Of a DNA stretch of 64,000 bases, positions 46,292 through 55,040 are shown in pieces. Position numbers and translations under genes: made by a program. The DNA is from JBHJGM01 sp050331815 (GTDB lineage Bacteria > Verrucomicrobiota > Verrucomicrobiia > Opitutales > JBHJGM01). The DNA is taken from the NCBI GenBank assembly GCA_050331815.1, contig JBHJGM010000014.1, positions 1 to 64,000 on the forward strand. Reading direction: 5' to 3'. Numbering within the stretch: position 1 is the first letter of the stretch; the number at the start of each line of letters is the position of its first letter. Below the pieces are notes generated by a model. The model had not been told where the DNA came from. It worked only from the letters and a program-made list of their open reading frames with translations, and made no database searches.

Positions 46292-46405
46292 GCCGAGTTC
46301 GCGGCAGGAGATTTTTCCTGGCGATCCCGCGCCTTTGAAAAACATCCCGCGTGGCGGTCACCGCACCTTGCATAACGCCGGCCACGTGCTCTAAGCTGTT
46401 GAAAT

Positions 46406-47320
46406 ATGGCATTGTTCAGCAAGCCGCGTTATTCGACGGTCAAGGTAAAGCGTAAGGACATCCCCACGGGCCTGTGGACGAAGTGTCCGCAGTCAGGGGA
46501 AATCATTTACAACAAGGAGCTTGAGGCCAACTGGATGGTCGTGCCCAAGAGCGGCTACCACTTTGGGCTCTCTGCGCCGGAGCGCATGCGGCTGCTTCTG
46601 GACGAGGACACCTTTCAGGAGCACGATGCGGAGTTGCGCTCGCTCGACCCGTTGCAGTTTCGCGCGGGCGGCGCGTACCCTGAAAAGGTTGAAAAATATC
46701 AGAAGCGCACGGGGCTGAAGGATTCCGTGCTCAGCGGCGAAGGCACCATTGACGGCAAGCCTGTGAGCATCGCGGTGATGGACTTTCGCTTCATGGCGGC
46801 GAGCATGGGCTCGGTCGCCGGGGAGAAGATCACGCGCACCATCGAGCGCGGCACCCAGGCGGACAAGCCGGTGATCGTGGTGTGCGCTTCGGGCGGGGCG
46901 CGCATGCAGGAAGGCATCCTCAGCCTGATGCAGATGGCCAAAACCAGCGCGGCCTTGAAACGCCATCAGCAAAAAGGCCTGCCCTACATTTCCATCCTGA
47001 CCAACCCGACGATGGCCGGGGTGATGGCCAGCTTTGCCGCCCTGGGCGATGTGATTTTGGCCGAGCCGGGCGCGCTGATCGGTTTTGCCGGACCTCGCGT
47101 GATCAAGGACGCCACCAACCAAGACCTGCCGGAGGGCTTTCAATCGAGCGAGTTTCTGCTGGAGCACGGCCTGATTGACCAGGTGGTGCCCCGCCTGGAA
47201 ATGCGCGAGCGGCTGCATTCGCTGTTGAAAGCATTCTATCGCGGCGAGCCGCAGGCGAAGGCGACTCACTCGAACAACGGCAACGGCCACCGCCCCGTCA
47301 GCGACACCTCCAAAAACTAG
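46406..47320 (+). CDS. accD: Acetyl-CoA carboxylase carboxyltransferase beta subunit, changed zinc ribbon
   Basis: Together with AccA, transfers carboxyl from biotin to acetyl-CoA, the first step of fatty-acid synthesis. The 304-residue protein keeps the catalytic core, including SVLSGEGTIDGKPVSIAVMD, KPVIVVCASGGARMQEGI and ISILTNPTMAGVMASFA (oxyanion regions). The N-terminal ribbon is altered: LWTKCPQSGEIIYNKELEAN and WMVVPKSGYHF show Cys27 but Ser30, Val46 and Ser49 at the places where AccD normally has Cys30, Cys46 and Cys49. Zinc binding is doubtful. The core and length are intact, so it is probably functional. Confidence 0.9.
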   Translation: MALFSKPRYSTVKVKRKDIPTGLWTKCPQSGEIIYNKELEANWMVVPKSGYHFGLSAPERMRLLLDEDTFQEHDAELRSLDPLQFRAGGAYPEKVEKYQKRTGLKDSVLSGEGTIDGKPVSIAVMDFRFMAASMGSVAGEKITRTIERGTQADKPVIVVCASGGARMQEGILSLMQMAKTSAALKRHQQKGLPYISILTNPTMAGVMASFAALGDVILAEPGALIGFAGPRVIKDATNQDLPEGFQSSEFLLEHGLIDQVVPRLEMRERLHSLLKAFYRGEPQAKATHSNNGNGHRPVSDTSKN

Positions 47321-47421
47321 CGGCTGGGCCGAGGCGTTTCCGAACAGGTCCAAGGCGCGGCGTATCCGGTTTTTTGGACGCTCGTTCAGGTGGTTTCATT
47401 GTCAGCGCCAGGCAAGATGTG

Positions 47422-48753
47422 ATGACTTACGAAGAGGCCAAGGCTTATCTCTATGGGCTGAAGTACCACGGTGCCAAATATGGCATCGAGCGCATGCAGC
47501 TGTTTGCCGATCGGCTTGAGCGCCCGGAAAGCAAGTACCCGTGTATCCACATTGCCGGTACCAATGGCAAAGGCTCGGTGGCTGCCATGCTCGAAAGTGT
47601 GCTGCGCCGGAGCGGACTGCGCACGGGCCTGCTGACCTCGCCGCACCTAGTCTATCTGGGCGAGCGCGTTCAGGTGAACCGGCAACTGCTCGCACGCAAG
47701 CAAATCGCCACCTACTGCACCCGCCTGCGCAACTTGGCCGAAGCCCTCGCGGCCCGCAATCCGGACGACCATCCTTCGTACTTCGAATTCATGACGGCCA
47801 TGGGCTTTTTGCAGTTTGCCGAGGCACGGGTGGATGTGGGCATCATCGAAGTGGGGCTGGGCGGTCGGCTCGATGCAACCAACGTGATCGAGCGGCCCGC
47901 CGCTTCGGTCATCACTTCCATCGGCTTGGACCACATGGAGATCCTGGGCGACACGCTGGCCAAAATTGCTCGGGAGAAAGCGGGCATCATCAAAGAAGGT
48001 TGCCCGCTTTTTCTAGGCCTGATGCCGGAGGAAGCCGAAGTCGTCATCCGCGAGATTGCCGCCGACCAGCAGTCGACCGTCTTTTCCGTGCGCGAGGCCT
48101 TCCCGCAAGGGCTCCAGTCGTTTCCAGAAACCTCGCTGGAGGGGGAACACCAGAGGGCAAACGCCGCCCTGGTTCAACTGGTGACTCAGACCTTGCGTGA
48201 CGCTTATGGACATACCTGGGCGGCGGGGGCGAGTGAACGAGTGCTTGTCGAAGGGCTCAATGCCGTTGAGTGGGCCGCGCGCTGGCAGCGGGTGCGCCTG
48301 AACGACGGGCGACTCCTCATCCTGGACGCCTCGCACAACGAGCCGGGGGCCGCTGTGTTGGATGCGAGCCTGCAGCGTTTGCGTGCCGAGACCGGCCGCG
48401 CGCCCGTTGTCGTTACGGGTGTGTTGGGCGAACGCCGGGCTCAGGCGCTTTTTCCGGTCATCGCGCGGTACGCGGCATCGGTGCACCTGATCCGACCTCA
48501 GCAGCTGCGCGCTTGCAGTTTTGAAGCGATGGAAGCCGTCCTCGGTAATGTATTCAGTGGGCCGATGTATCGCAGCGAGACGCGGGCGCTCTTTCCCGAA
48601 GCAGGTGCGTGCACGGTGGGTGAGGCAGCGCAGCCGATTGTGGTTACGGGTTCGCTGTACGCGGTGGGAGAGGTCATGGAGTGCCTCTTTGGCTATCCGC
48701 CCCCCAGTGAAGCGCACCTGCAAGATGGCCCCGCTCTCTTGCCAACACCATAG
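47422..48753 (+). CDS. folC: Folylpolyglutamate synthase / dihydrofolate synthase
   Basis: Adds glutamate to dihydropteroate or to folate. The P-loop is HIAGTNGKGSVAAMLESVL (about 44-62), followed by GLLTSPHLVYLGERVQVN, the Mg-binding IIEVGLGGRLDATNV and the catalytic-domain LILDASHNEPGAAVL. From the ATG at 47422 it has 443 residues, normal for FolC. An in-frame ATG at 47374 gives 16 extra residues that are not conserved. It follows accD by about 100 bp, an arrangement also seen in Escherichia coli. Confidence 0.93.
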   Translation: MTYEEAKAYLYGLKYHGAKYGIERMQLFADRLERPESKYPCIHIAGTNGKGSVAAMLESVLRRSGLRTGLLTSPHLVYLGERVQVNRQLLARKQIATYCTRLRNLAEALAARNPDDHPSYFEFMTAMGFLQFAEARVDVGIIEVGLGGRLDATNVIERPAASVITSIGLDHMEILGDTLAKIAREKAGIIKEGCPLFLGLMPEEAEVVIREIAADQQSTVFSVREAFPQGLQSFPETSLEGEHQRANAALVQLVTQTLRDAYGHTWAAGASERVLVEGLNAVEWAARWQRVRLNDGRLLILDASHNEPGAAVLDASLQRLRAETGRAPVVVTGVLGERRAQALFPVIARYAASVHLIRPQQLRACSFEAMEAVLGNVFSGPMYRSETRALFPEAGACTVGEAAQPIVVTGSLYAVGEVMECLFGYPPPSEAHLQDGPALLPTP

Positions 48754-48774
48754 AGGCTGTCGCCAGGCCGAGGC

Positions 48775-49560
48775 CTAGCGGTACCAGACGCGCTCCAAAC
48801 AGAGGCCACGCGCCGGGGCTGTCGGGATTTTCTGGATACGCTTTTTCGCCCGGAGGATGGCGACCAACTCGTCCGGGCTGAGTTTGCCGCGGCCCACTTC
48901 CACCAGAGCACCGGTCAGTGAGCGCACCATCTTGTACAGGTAGCCGCTGGCCTCGGTGGTGAGGGTCAGGCGTGGTCCGCGGCGCCTCAGGTCGAGCCGC
49001 TGGAGGTCCTTGACCGGATTTTCGCGCTCGTTGGAACCGTCACCACGGGTTGCGCCAAAGGCCGAGAAATCGTGCGTGCCGACAAGCAGTTGGGCGGCGG
49101 CGTGCATTCTCTGTGTATCCAGTGGGCCGATACGCTCGCCGGTGGACCAAAAAAAGCGTTGTTCCATCGGCGGGGCGTGGCCCTCGTAAAGGCGGTAGGT
49201 GTAGCGCTTGCGCACGGCGTTGAAGCGGCCATGGAAGTTCGGCGAGGCTTTGCGAACTCGCCAGACCTGGATGGTGGACGGCAGATCGATACGCAGGGCG
49301 CGCTCGAGTTTTTCGACCACGTGTGGCCAGCCCGGTGCTGGAGCGTCGAAGTGAAAAACCTGCCCGCGTGCGTGCACGCCGCTGTCGGTGCGCCCGCTGC
49401 CGTGGATGCGCACGGGCGTCTTGAAAATTTGCGCCAGCCGGGCCTCGATGTGGTCCTGGATGGTGTTGCCGCCTGGCTGACTCTGCCAACCCGCGAAGTC
49501 GGTACCGTCGTAGGCGCACCACGCCTTGAAGCGCTGCGGGGTCTCTGCGTTGCGGGGCAT
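48775..49560 (-). CDS. truA: tRNA pseudouridine(38-40) synthase
   Basis: Converts uridines 38-40 in the anticodon stem of tRNAs. The catalytic Asp is Asp59 in HGSGRTDSGVHARGQVFHFD. The opening KAWCAYDGTDFAGWQSQPGG and the C-terminal GYLYKMVRSLTGALVEVGRG are typical. It has 261 residues from ATG 49560; a longer frame to 49710 is not conserved. It is tail to tail with folC (22 bp). Confidence 0.93.
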   Translation of the reverse strand: MPRNAETPQRFKAWCAYDGTDFAGWQSQPGGNTIQDHIEARLAQIFKTPVRIHGSGRTDSGVHARGQVFHFDAPAPGWPHVVEKLERALRIDLPSTIQVWRVRKASPNFHGRFNAVRKRYTYRLYEGHAPPMEQRFFWSTGERIGPLDTQRMHAAAQLLVGTHDFSAFGATRGDGSNERENPVKDLQRLDLRRRGPRLTLTTEASGYLYKMVRSLTGALVEVGRGKLSPDELVAILRAKKRIQKIPTAPARGLCLERVWYR

Positions 49561-49603
49561 TTGCGTGAGCCATTGCACACAGTCTCGGCCAGCCCAAGCC
49601 AAA

Positions 49604-50026
49604 TTAGTCGAGAAAGCGTGCGCGCTCGGCGGCGGTGGGCAGGCGGCAGGTCTCGCTGCGTCCGAACCAACGGTAGCGATGCCGGGCGACCCAGCGGTAC
49701 AACCCATCACGCCAACTCAGCGGCAGGAGTTTGAAGAACGCCAACGCTTTCCAAGGCCAGCCCAGTAGCCTCACGGCTTCGAGCGCACCCTCGGAGCGAC
49801 GGTGCAGGGTAGCGGTGCCACTGGGCATCCACAGCACGAGCGAGCCATCCATGCCGGTCTCACGCAGTTCAGCGGGTAGAAGCGCCCGGGCTGTTTCGCC
49901 CTGCAGCGGGGCGAAGCGCAGACGCGCTTTGCGGTCCAGGCGCATGAGCAGCCGCACGGTGCCGTTGCACAGGTTGCAAACACCATCGAAGAATAGCACG
50001 GGCTGTTCAGTATTCGCCGGATTCAC
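49604..50026 (-). CDS. Thiol-disulfide oxidoreductase, DCC family (DUF393)
   Basis: A 140-residue protein with the DxxCxxC motif in VLFFDGVCNLCNGTVRLLM, and LLPLSWRDGLYRWVARHRYR near the C-terminus, both typical of the DCC family. Members are named after the DCC motif; their role is not well defined. The start is GTG at 50026 because the open frame upstream is unconserved. It is 43 bp upstream of truA on the same strand. Confidence 0.8.
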   Translation of the reverse strand: MNPANTEQPVLFFDGVCNLCNGTVRLLMRLDRKARLRFAPLQGETARALLPAELRETGMDGSLVLWMPSGTATLHRRSEGALEAVRLLGWPWKALAFFKLLPLSWRDGLYRWVARHRYRWFGRSETCRLPTAAERARFLD

Positions 50027-50181
50027 AAGTACGGTCAATCTACGGGGGGCGACTTCCCCTTGCCAGCCCTGGCCGCGTATTTCAGTATCCGCGGTTTCGC
50101 GCTCTGCAACCGCGAAGCGCCTGACATTTTCAGCACGCGACCTCCCGACCACAGGACGAACTGACCAACCAACCTCCTACC

Positions 50182-51285
50182 ATGACTCAAGCCGCCGGTG
50201 ACGGAATGAACTGGGCCCCGACCTCCGACCTGCCTCAGGCAGTCGTGCAGCCGGGCGAATTTGTCTTCGCCAGCGCCTTCTTTGACCACGGCCACATTTT
50301 CGGCCAGACCAACGGCTTGCGCGAGGCCGGCGGCACGCTCAAGTGGGCCTGGGACCCCGAGCCCGTGCGCCTGAAGGATTTTTGTGAAAAGTATCCCGAG
50401 GCGCAGCCGGCCGAGAGCTACCAGCAGATTCTCGACGACCCGGAGGTCCAGCTGGTAACGGCGGCGGCGGTGCCCTGCGACCGCGGGCCGCTCGGTATCG
50501 AGGCGATGAACCACGGCAAAGACTACCTGACGGACAAGTGCCCGTTCACCACGCTGGCGCAGCTGGCCGAGGCGCGCGCGGCGGTCGAGCGCACTGGCAA
50601 GAAGTTCCTGGTCGACTACTCGGAGTTCACCCACGTGGAGTGCGCCTGGTACGCCTGGGAGCTGATTCAGCAGGGGGCGCTCGGCGAGATCGTGCACATG
50701 GCCATCAGCGGCCCGCATCGCCTCAACAAGCCGAAGCGACCCGAGTGGTTTTTCCAGAAGGCGCAGTACGGGGGCATCCTGACCGACATTGCCTCTCATC
50801 AGTTTTATCAGTTTTTGATGTACGCCGATGCGGACGAGGGGAGCGTGAACTTCGCGCGGGTGGACAATTTTGCCAACGCCGACCAGCCCGAGTTGGAAGA
50901 CTTCGGCGAGGCTTCGCTGGCGCTCGATGGCAAGGAAGGCCGGCCCGGGGCGAGCGCTTACTCGCGCGTAGACTGGTTTACGCCGGACGGACAGCGCGGC
51001 TGGGGCGATGGGCGCACCTTTATCGTGGGGACGAAAGGCGTGCTGGAAATCCGCAAATACTTCGACGTGGGGCGGGGCGACAGCTCGCGCATCTTCCTCA
51101 CCGACGGCACGAGCGAGCAGGAAATCGACGTCAACGGCAAGGTGGGCTACCCCTTTTACGGGCGGCTGATCCTCGACTGCCTGAACCGCACCGAAAACGC
51201 CATGACCCAACACCGCGCCTTCAAGGCCGCCGAACTCTCCATGCTTGCTCAGCAAATCGCCGAAGGCGGTCGCTCAAGCGGTTGA
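50182..51285 (+). CDS. Gfo/Idh/MocA-family oxidoreductase
   Basis: A dehydrogenase-like protein of 367 residues. The Rossmann part has FVFASAFFDHGHIFGQTNGL instead of the usual GxGxxG, a variant (DHxH) that occurs in some MocA subfamilies. DYLTDKCPFTTLAQLAEARA takes the EKP position as DKCPF. The C-terminal domain has YGGILTDIASHQFYQFLMYA with the His used in substrate handling. It may have lost or changed NAD binding; function is unclear. Confidence 0.83.
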   Translation: MTQAAGDGMNWAPTSDLPQAVVQPGEFVFASAFFDHGHIFGQTNGLREAGGTLKWAWDPEPVRLKDFCEKYPEAQPAESYQQILDDPEVQLVTAAAVPCDRGPLGIEAMNHGKDYLTDKCPFTTLAQLAEARAAVERTGKKFLVDYSEFTHVECAWYAWELIQQGALGEIVHMAISGPHRLNKPKRPEWFFQKAQYGGILTDIASHQFYQFLMYADADEGSVNFARVDNFANADQPELEDFGEASLALDGKEGRPGASAYSRVDWFTPDGQRGWGDGRTFIVGTKGVLEIRKYFDVGRGDSSRIFLTDGTSEQEIDVNGKVGYPFYGRLILDCLNRTENAMTQHRAFKAAELSMLAQQIAEGGRSSG

Positions 51286-51370
51286 GGTGTTTCAAAGTCT
51301 GGCTAAATAGGCATTGATGAGGCGGCTACAGCGCAGAGTCGTTCACTGAGCCGTATAGAGGCTGGCTTGT

Positions 51371-51850
51371 ATGCGTAATCCCTGTTTGCCTGACTTTGTG
51401 ATGTACCAAATGCGTTTTTGTTTACCGGTTTTCCTCTTCACGGTAGCCCTCACTGAGTTGGTGGCATCTGCAGGTTCGAAAGAATCGGCAGCGAACTCAG
51501 CGGCGCAAGTCGTACTGACGCCGGCCCAGCAGGCGCAGAACCGCGCGCACACGCTCTTGCTGGAAGCGAGGGCCCACTGGCATCAGCAGGAAAACGCCGA
51601 GGCGGTGGCAAAGATGGAGGAACGCATCACGACCCTGAAGGAACTTGAGGGCGCGCAGTCAGATATTGTGGCCCGCACGCTGATGCACCAAAAGAAATTT
51701 GAGGAAGCCGAGAAGCTGCTGCGCGAGAACGTCGCTCAGGCGCGCCGCTCGATGCCCGGAAGCAAGGAACTCGACGAACTCGAAGGCAATTACGCCATGG
51801 CCATGGACCTACTCGGCCGTGAGTGGGAACCCGGCTACACGCTGCGGTAG
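51371..51850 (+). CDS. Hypothetical secreted helical protein
   Basis: A 159-residue protein with an N-terminal hydrophobic segment (about 15-33, FCLPVFLFTVALTELVASA). The mature part is alpha-helical and has TPAQQAQNRAHTLLLEARAH and MHQKKFEEAEKLLRENVAQA, a TPR-like helix pair. I do not recognise a family. ATGs at 51401 and 51410 are alternative starts; 51371 has an agagg about 8 nt upstream. It might bind partner proteins; that is a guess from the TPR likeness. Confidence 0.6.
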   Translation: MRNPCLPDFVMYQMRFCLPVFLFTVALTELVASAGSKESAANSAAQVVLTPAQQAQNRAHTLLLEARAHWHQQENAEAVAKMEERITTLKELEGAQSDIVARTLMHQKKFEEAEKLLRENVAQARRSMPGSKELDELEGNYAMAMDLLGREWEPGYTLR

Positions 51851-51885
51851 GCAGCTAAAACATCCTCCAAACCTTTACTCAGCAC

Positions 51886-53553
51886 CTACTCGCCGGGCTC
51901 CAGCAGTCGGAGCTGGGTCTGGCGGAGGTTGTTAGCGCGGCGGTCGTCGCGGCGGTCGGCAGGGACGGCGGCGGCTTCCACATTAATGCCGTCACCTTCG
52001 GTCAGGCGGGTGCGGTCGATATCGATGATGCGAAAATCGGTCTGGCCGGGCTCCAGCAACTCGATGCGAAAGGGTACCTCGGTGCCGTCAACCACGGTAA
52101 CCAGGGTCAGTTCTTCGAGCGGTTCGGTGCCGCGGTTTTGCACGGTGACGGTCAGGGCGGCGGTCGTGTCGGTGGACTCGCTGGGGTCGACGAAAATATC
52201 GGCCACGGCGGCGTCGAAGATGTCCGGGGTGTCGCGCTCGAGGACCGAGCCTACGTTGAGAAAACCTGAGCCGGTTTGCAGGTCCACGCCGGGCGGTCCC
52301 GGGTCGTTGGTGTAGGTGGTGAGCAGATCGGTGACCTGCGTCGGGGTCAGGGTCGGGTCGAGGGAGAGCAGTCCGGCGACGGCTCCGGAGACATATGGGG
52401 CGGCGGCGCTGCTGCCGGAAAAGAGCGCGGCATCGCCATCGGCTCCAGCGGCGAAAACGCCCACACCTGGCGCGGCCAGATCGAGGCCGACCCCGAAATT
52501 CGAGAAGAAGGCCGCGTGCTCGGAGCTGTCCGCCGCCGCCACACTGATGACCTGCTCGTAAGCCGCCGGGTACAGCAGCGCACCCGAGCCGTCGTTACCG
52601 GCGGAAGCCACCAGCACCACGCCCCGGTCGGCCGCGTAAATCACCGCATCCTGAATGACGGGGCTGTTCGTGTAGGCACCCAGGCTCAGGTTGATGACGT
52701 CGGCCCCGCGATCGGTGGCCCGGACGATGGCGTCGGCCAGGGTAAAGGCGTTGCCGTTGCCTTCGGCGTCGAGCACGGGCAGGCTCAACAGAGTGGAGGC
52801 CGGGGCAACCCCGGTGATGCCGAAGGCGCCGTTGCCCGCGATGAGTGAGGCAACGGAGGTGCCATGGCTGCCGTTGAGTTCCGCGGCACCGGCGGGCAGC
52901 GGGTCCAGGAAAAGGATGTTGGTGCCCTCGAGCGAGGGATGCGGTCCGAGCGCGGTGTCGAGCACGGCGATGGTCACGCCCGCGCCCCAGTTGGCGTTGT
53001 CGGTCGGGACACCGATGGCTGCCAGTGCACCGGTGCCAAACGCGCCCCCACCACCGCCGTCGCCAAAGTCTGGCAGCGCGACATCATCGCCAAAGGGCGG
53101 CACCAGCACGGGCACATTGACAAAGCTTTCGGCGTCGCGGGCGAGTTGCTCGTACCACGGACCGAAGGTATCCGGGTCTCCGGAGATGCGGAGGGTATGC
53201 AGGGCGGCGTTTTCGCCCAGGATGATGAGACCGCGCCGACGCGCTTCGGCTAAAAAGGCATCGTACTCGGCTTTCGTCCGAAAGCGCAGGATGAATTCGC
53301 CGGGGAGTTCGAGGGGGCCGACCGCAACGGGCGGGGCGTAGCGCAGCACCTCGTCGGTGAGCGACTGGCGGTTCGGTTCGTCGCTGGAAGCTGAGGCTTC
53401 GGCAGCTTCGCTGGCACCCTTGTTTGACTTGGATTTCGCCTGGGAGACGACCTCGGTCTCCGGCGGCTGCGGGGACTCGATCTGGGTGAGTCCCCAAAAC
53501 AGCAGGGCCGCCGCCAGAGCGAAGAAGACCCGAACAATGTATTTGCGGTCCAT
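51886..53553 (-). CDS. Secreted subtilisin-like (S8) serine peptidase
   Basis: A 555-residue peptidase. The N-terminal anchor or signal segment (about 5-22) precedes a pro-region (25-180), including a Gly-rich linker near 165-170. The catalytic triad is Asp199 in TIAVLDTALGPHPSL, His230 in ELNGSHGTSVASLIAG and Ser382 in LFSGSSAAAPYVSGAVAGLL, with oxyanion Asn320 in VLVASAGNDGSG. A C-terminal domain (about 440-540) resembles CARDB/Ig-like modules. Probably acts in the periplasm or outside. Substrate unknown. Confidence 0.9.
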   Translation of the reverse strand: MDRKYIVRVFFALAAALLFWGLTQIESPQPPETEVVSQAKSKSNKGASEAAEASASSDEPNRQSLTDEVLRYAPPVAVGPLELPGEFILRFRTKAEYDAFLAEARRRGLIILGENAALHTLRISGDPDTFGPWYEQLARDAESFVNVPVLVPPFGDDVALPDFGDGGGGGAFGTGALAAIGVPTDNANWGAGVTIAVLDTALGPHPSLEGTNILFLDPLPAGAAELNGSHGTSVASLIAGNGAFGITGVAPASTLLSLPVLDAEGNGNAFTLADAIVRATDRGADVINLSLGAYTNSPVIQDAVIYAADRGVVLVASAGNDGSGALLYPAAYEQVISVAAADSSEHAAFFSNFGVGLDLAAPGVGVFAAGADGDAALFSGSSAAAPYVSGAVAGLLSLDPTLTPTQVTDLLTTYTNDPGPPGVDLQTGSGFLNVGSVLERDTPDIFDAAVADIFVDPSESTDTTAALTVTVQNRGTEPLEELTLVTVVDGTEVPFRIELLEPGQTDFRIIDIDRTRLTEGDGINVEAAAVPADRRDDRRANNLRQTQLRLLEPGE

Positions 53554-53780
53554 GTGGCTGAGGAGATTAACCCCAAATGATGGCTGGCGGTTGCGTTTGA
53601 GTCAGCCCGTCGGAATCCAGACGGCTAATTAAAGCAGTATCACCTTTCTTCGACCGTTCCGCCAGTGTCTTCAGGAGAGAATTCAGGGATTGGGCGTTGG
53701 CGGGAATTTCCGGTTGCGTTGCCTGGCGCGACGCTCCATTTCTGCCCTTTAACCCTGAAAACAAGAGACAGACAGCGCAC

Positions 53781-55040
53781 ATGGCAGAAGAACTCATCGG
53801 CAACATCCTGGTTGCGCAATCCGGCGGTCCGACCGCAGTGATCAACGCCAGCCTCGCCGGCGCCATTACCGAGGCCCTCAACCACGGCTGCATCGAGGAG
53901 ATTTACGGCGGTTTGAACGGGGTGCTCGGCATCCTGCGTGAAGACCTGGTCGACCTGGCGGAAGAGTCCCAGCAGGTGATTCGCGGGCTGCGCTACACCC
54001 CGGCTTCGGCCCTGGGGACCTGCCGCCACAAGCTCAAGCGTGACGCCGAGTACGAGCGCGTGCTGGAGGTCTTTCAGGCGCACAACATCCGCTATTTTTG
54101 CTACATTGGCGGCAATGACTCGATGGACACGGCCAACCGCATCGCCGAGCTCGCGGCCAGCCGCGGCTACGAGTTGCGCGTGGTGGGCATACCGAAGACG
54201 ATCGACAACGATCTGGTCGCCACTGACCACTGCCCCGGCTACGGCAGTGTGATCAAGCACATCGCCAAAACGGTCAAGGAGATGTGCCTGGACCACGAGG
54301 GGATGGGGCAGCACGACCTGGTCTCAATTTTGGAGGTGATGGGGCGCTCCGCAGGCTGGATCGCCGCCGGGGCCACCCTCGCCAAGGGCCGCAACCGCCC
54401 CGAGGACCCGCCCCATTTAATTTACCTGCCCGAGGTGCCTTTTTCCGAGGAGCAGTTTGTCTTTCAAGTGGGCGAGGTGCTCAAAAAGCATCCGTATTGC
54501 ATGATCGTCGTCGGCGAGGGCCTCGTCGACACCGACGGCAACTACCTCAACACCGAGGGCGGCACTGACGCCTTTGGGCACAGCCAACTGGGCGGCGTGG
54601 GTCAATACCTGCAGCGCATCGTGCAGGATCGGCTGGGCATCAAGGCGCGCTCGGCCACGTTGGGTATCTCTCAACGCGCTGCCGGCACCTGTGCCTCGAA
54701 GGCCGATAACGACGAGGCTTTCATGTGCGGGCAGGCCGCCGTTCGCGAAGCCGTCAGCGGGACCTCGGGCAAGATGGTTACGTTGCTGCGCGGCGAAACG
54801 GATCTGTACACCTGCGAGACCGGGCTTGCCGATTTGAGCGAGGTGGCCAACGGCGTAAAGCCTCTGCCGACCAACTGGATCAACGACGACGGGGTCAGCC
54901 TGAACTTCCAGTTTACCAAATACGCGCTGCCGCTGATTCAGGGCGAGGTTGAGGTTCCGTTCGAGAACGGGGTGCCGAAGTTCATTCAGCTGGCGCGCAT
55001 CCGGGTGCAGCGCAAGCTCGGCGACTTTCAGGTCGGCTAG
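53781..55040 (+). CDS. 6-phosphofructokinase, PPi-dependent type
   Basis: Phosphorylates fructose 6-phosphate. The 419-residue protein has ILVAQSGGPTAVINASLAGA near the start. It then has CYIGGNDSMDTANRIAEL, with Asp113 where ATP-using enzymes have Gly in GGDGS, and GIPKTIDNDLVATDHCPGYG with Lys139. Both residues are the known markers of PPi-dependent enzymes (PFP). This form would run glycolysis reversibly. The ATG at 53781 removes 28 unconserved residues. Its last 4 bases overlap the tail of the convergent kinase gene. Confidence 0.9.
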   Translation: MAEELIGNILVAQSGGPTAVINASLAGAITEALNHGCIEEIYGGLNGVLGILREDLVDLAEESQQVIRGLRYTPASALGTCRHKLKRDAEYERVLEVFQAHNIRYFCYIGGNDSMDTANRIAELAASRGYELRVVGIPKTIDNDLVATDHCPGYGSVIKHIAKTVKEMCLDHEGMGQHDLVSILEVMGRSAGWIAAGATLAKGRNRPEDPPHLIYLPEVPFSEEQFVFQVGEVLKKHPYCMIVVGEGLVDTDGNYLNTEGGTDAFGHSQLGGVGQYLQRIVQDRLGIKARSATLGISQRAAGTCASKADNDEAFMCGQAAVREAVSGTSGKMVTLLRGETDLYTCETGLADLSEVANGVKPLPTNWINDDGVSLNFQFTKYALPLIQGEVEVPFENGVPKFIQLARIRVQRKLGDFQVG

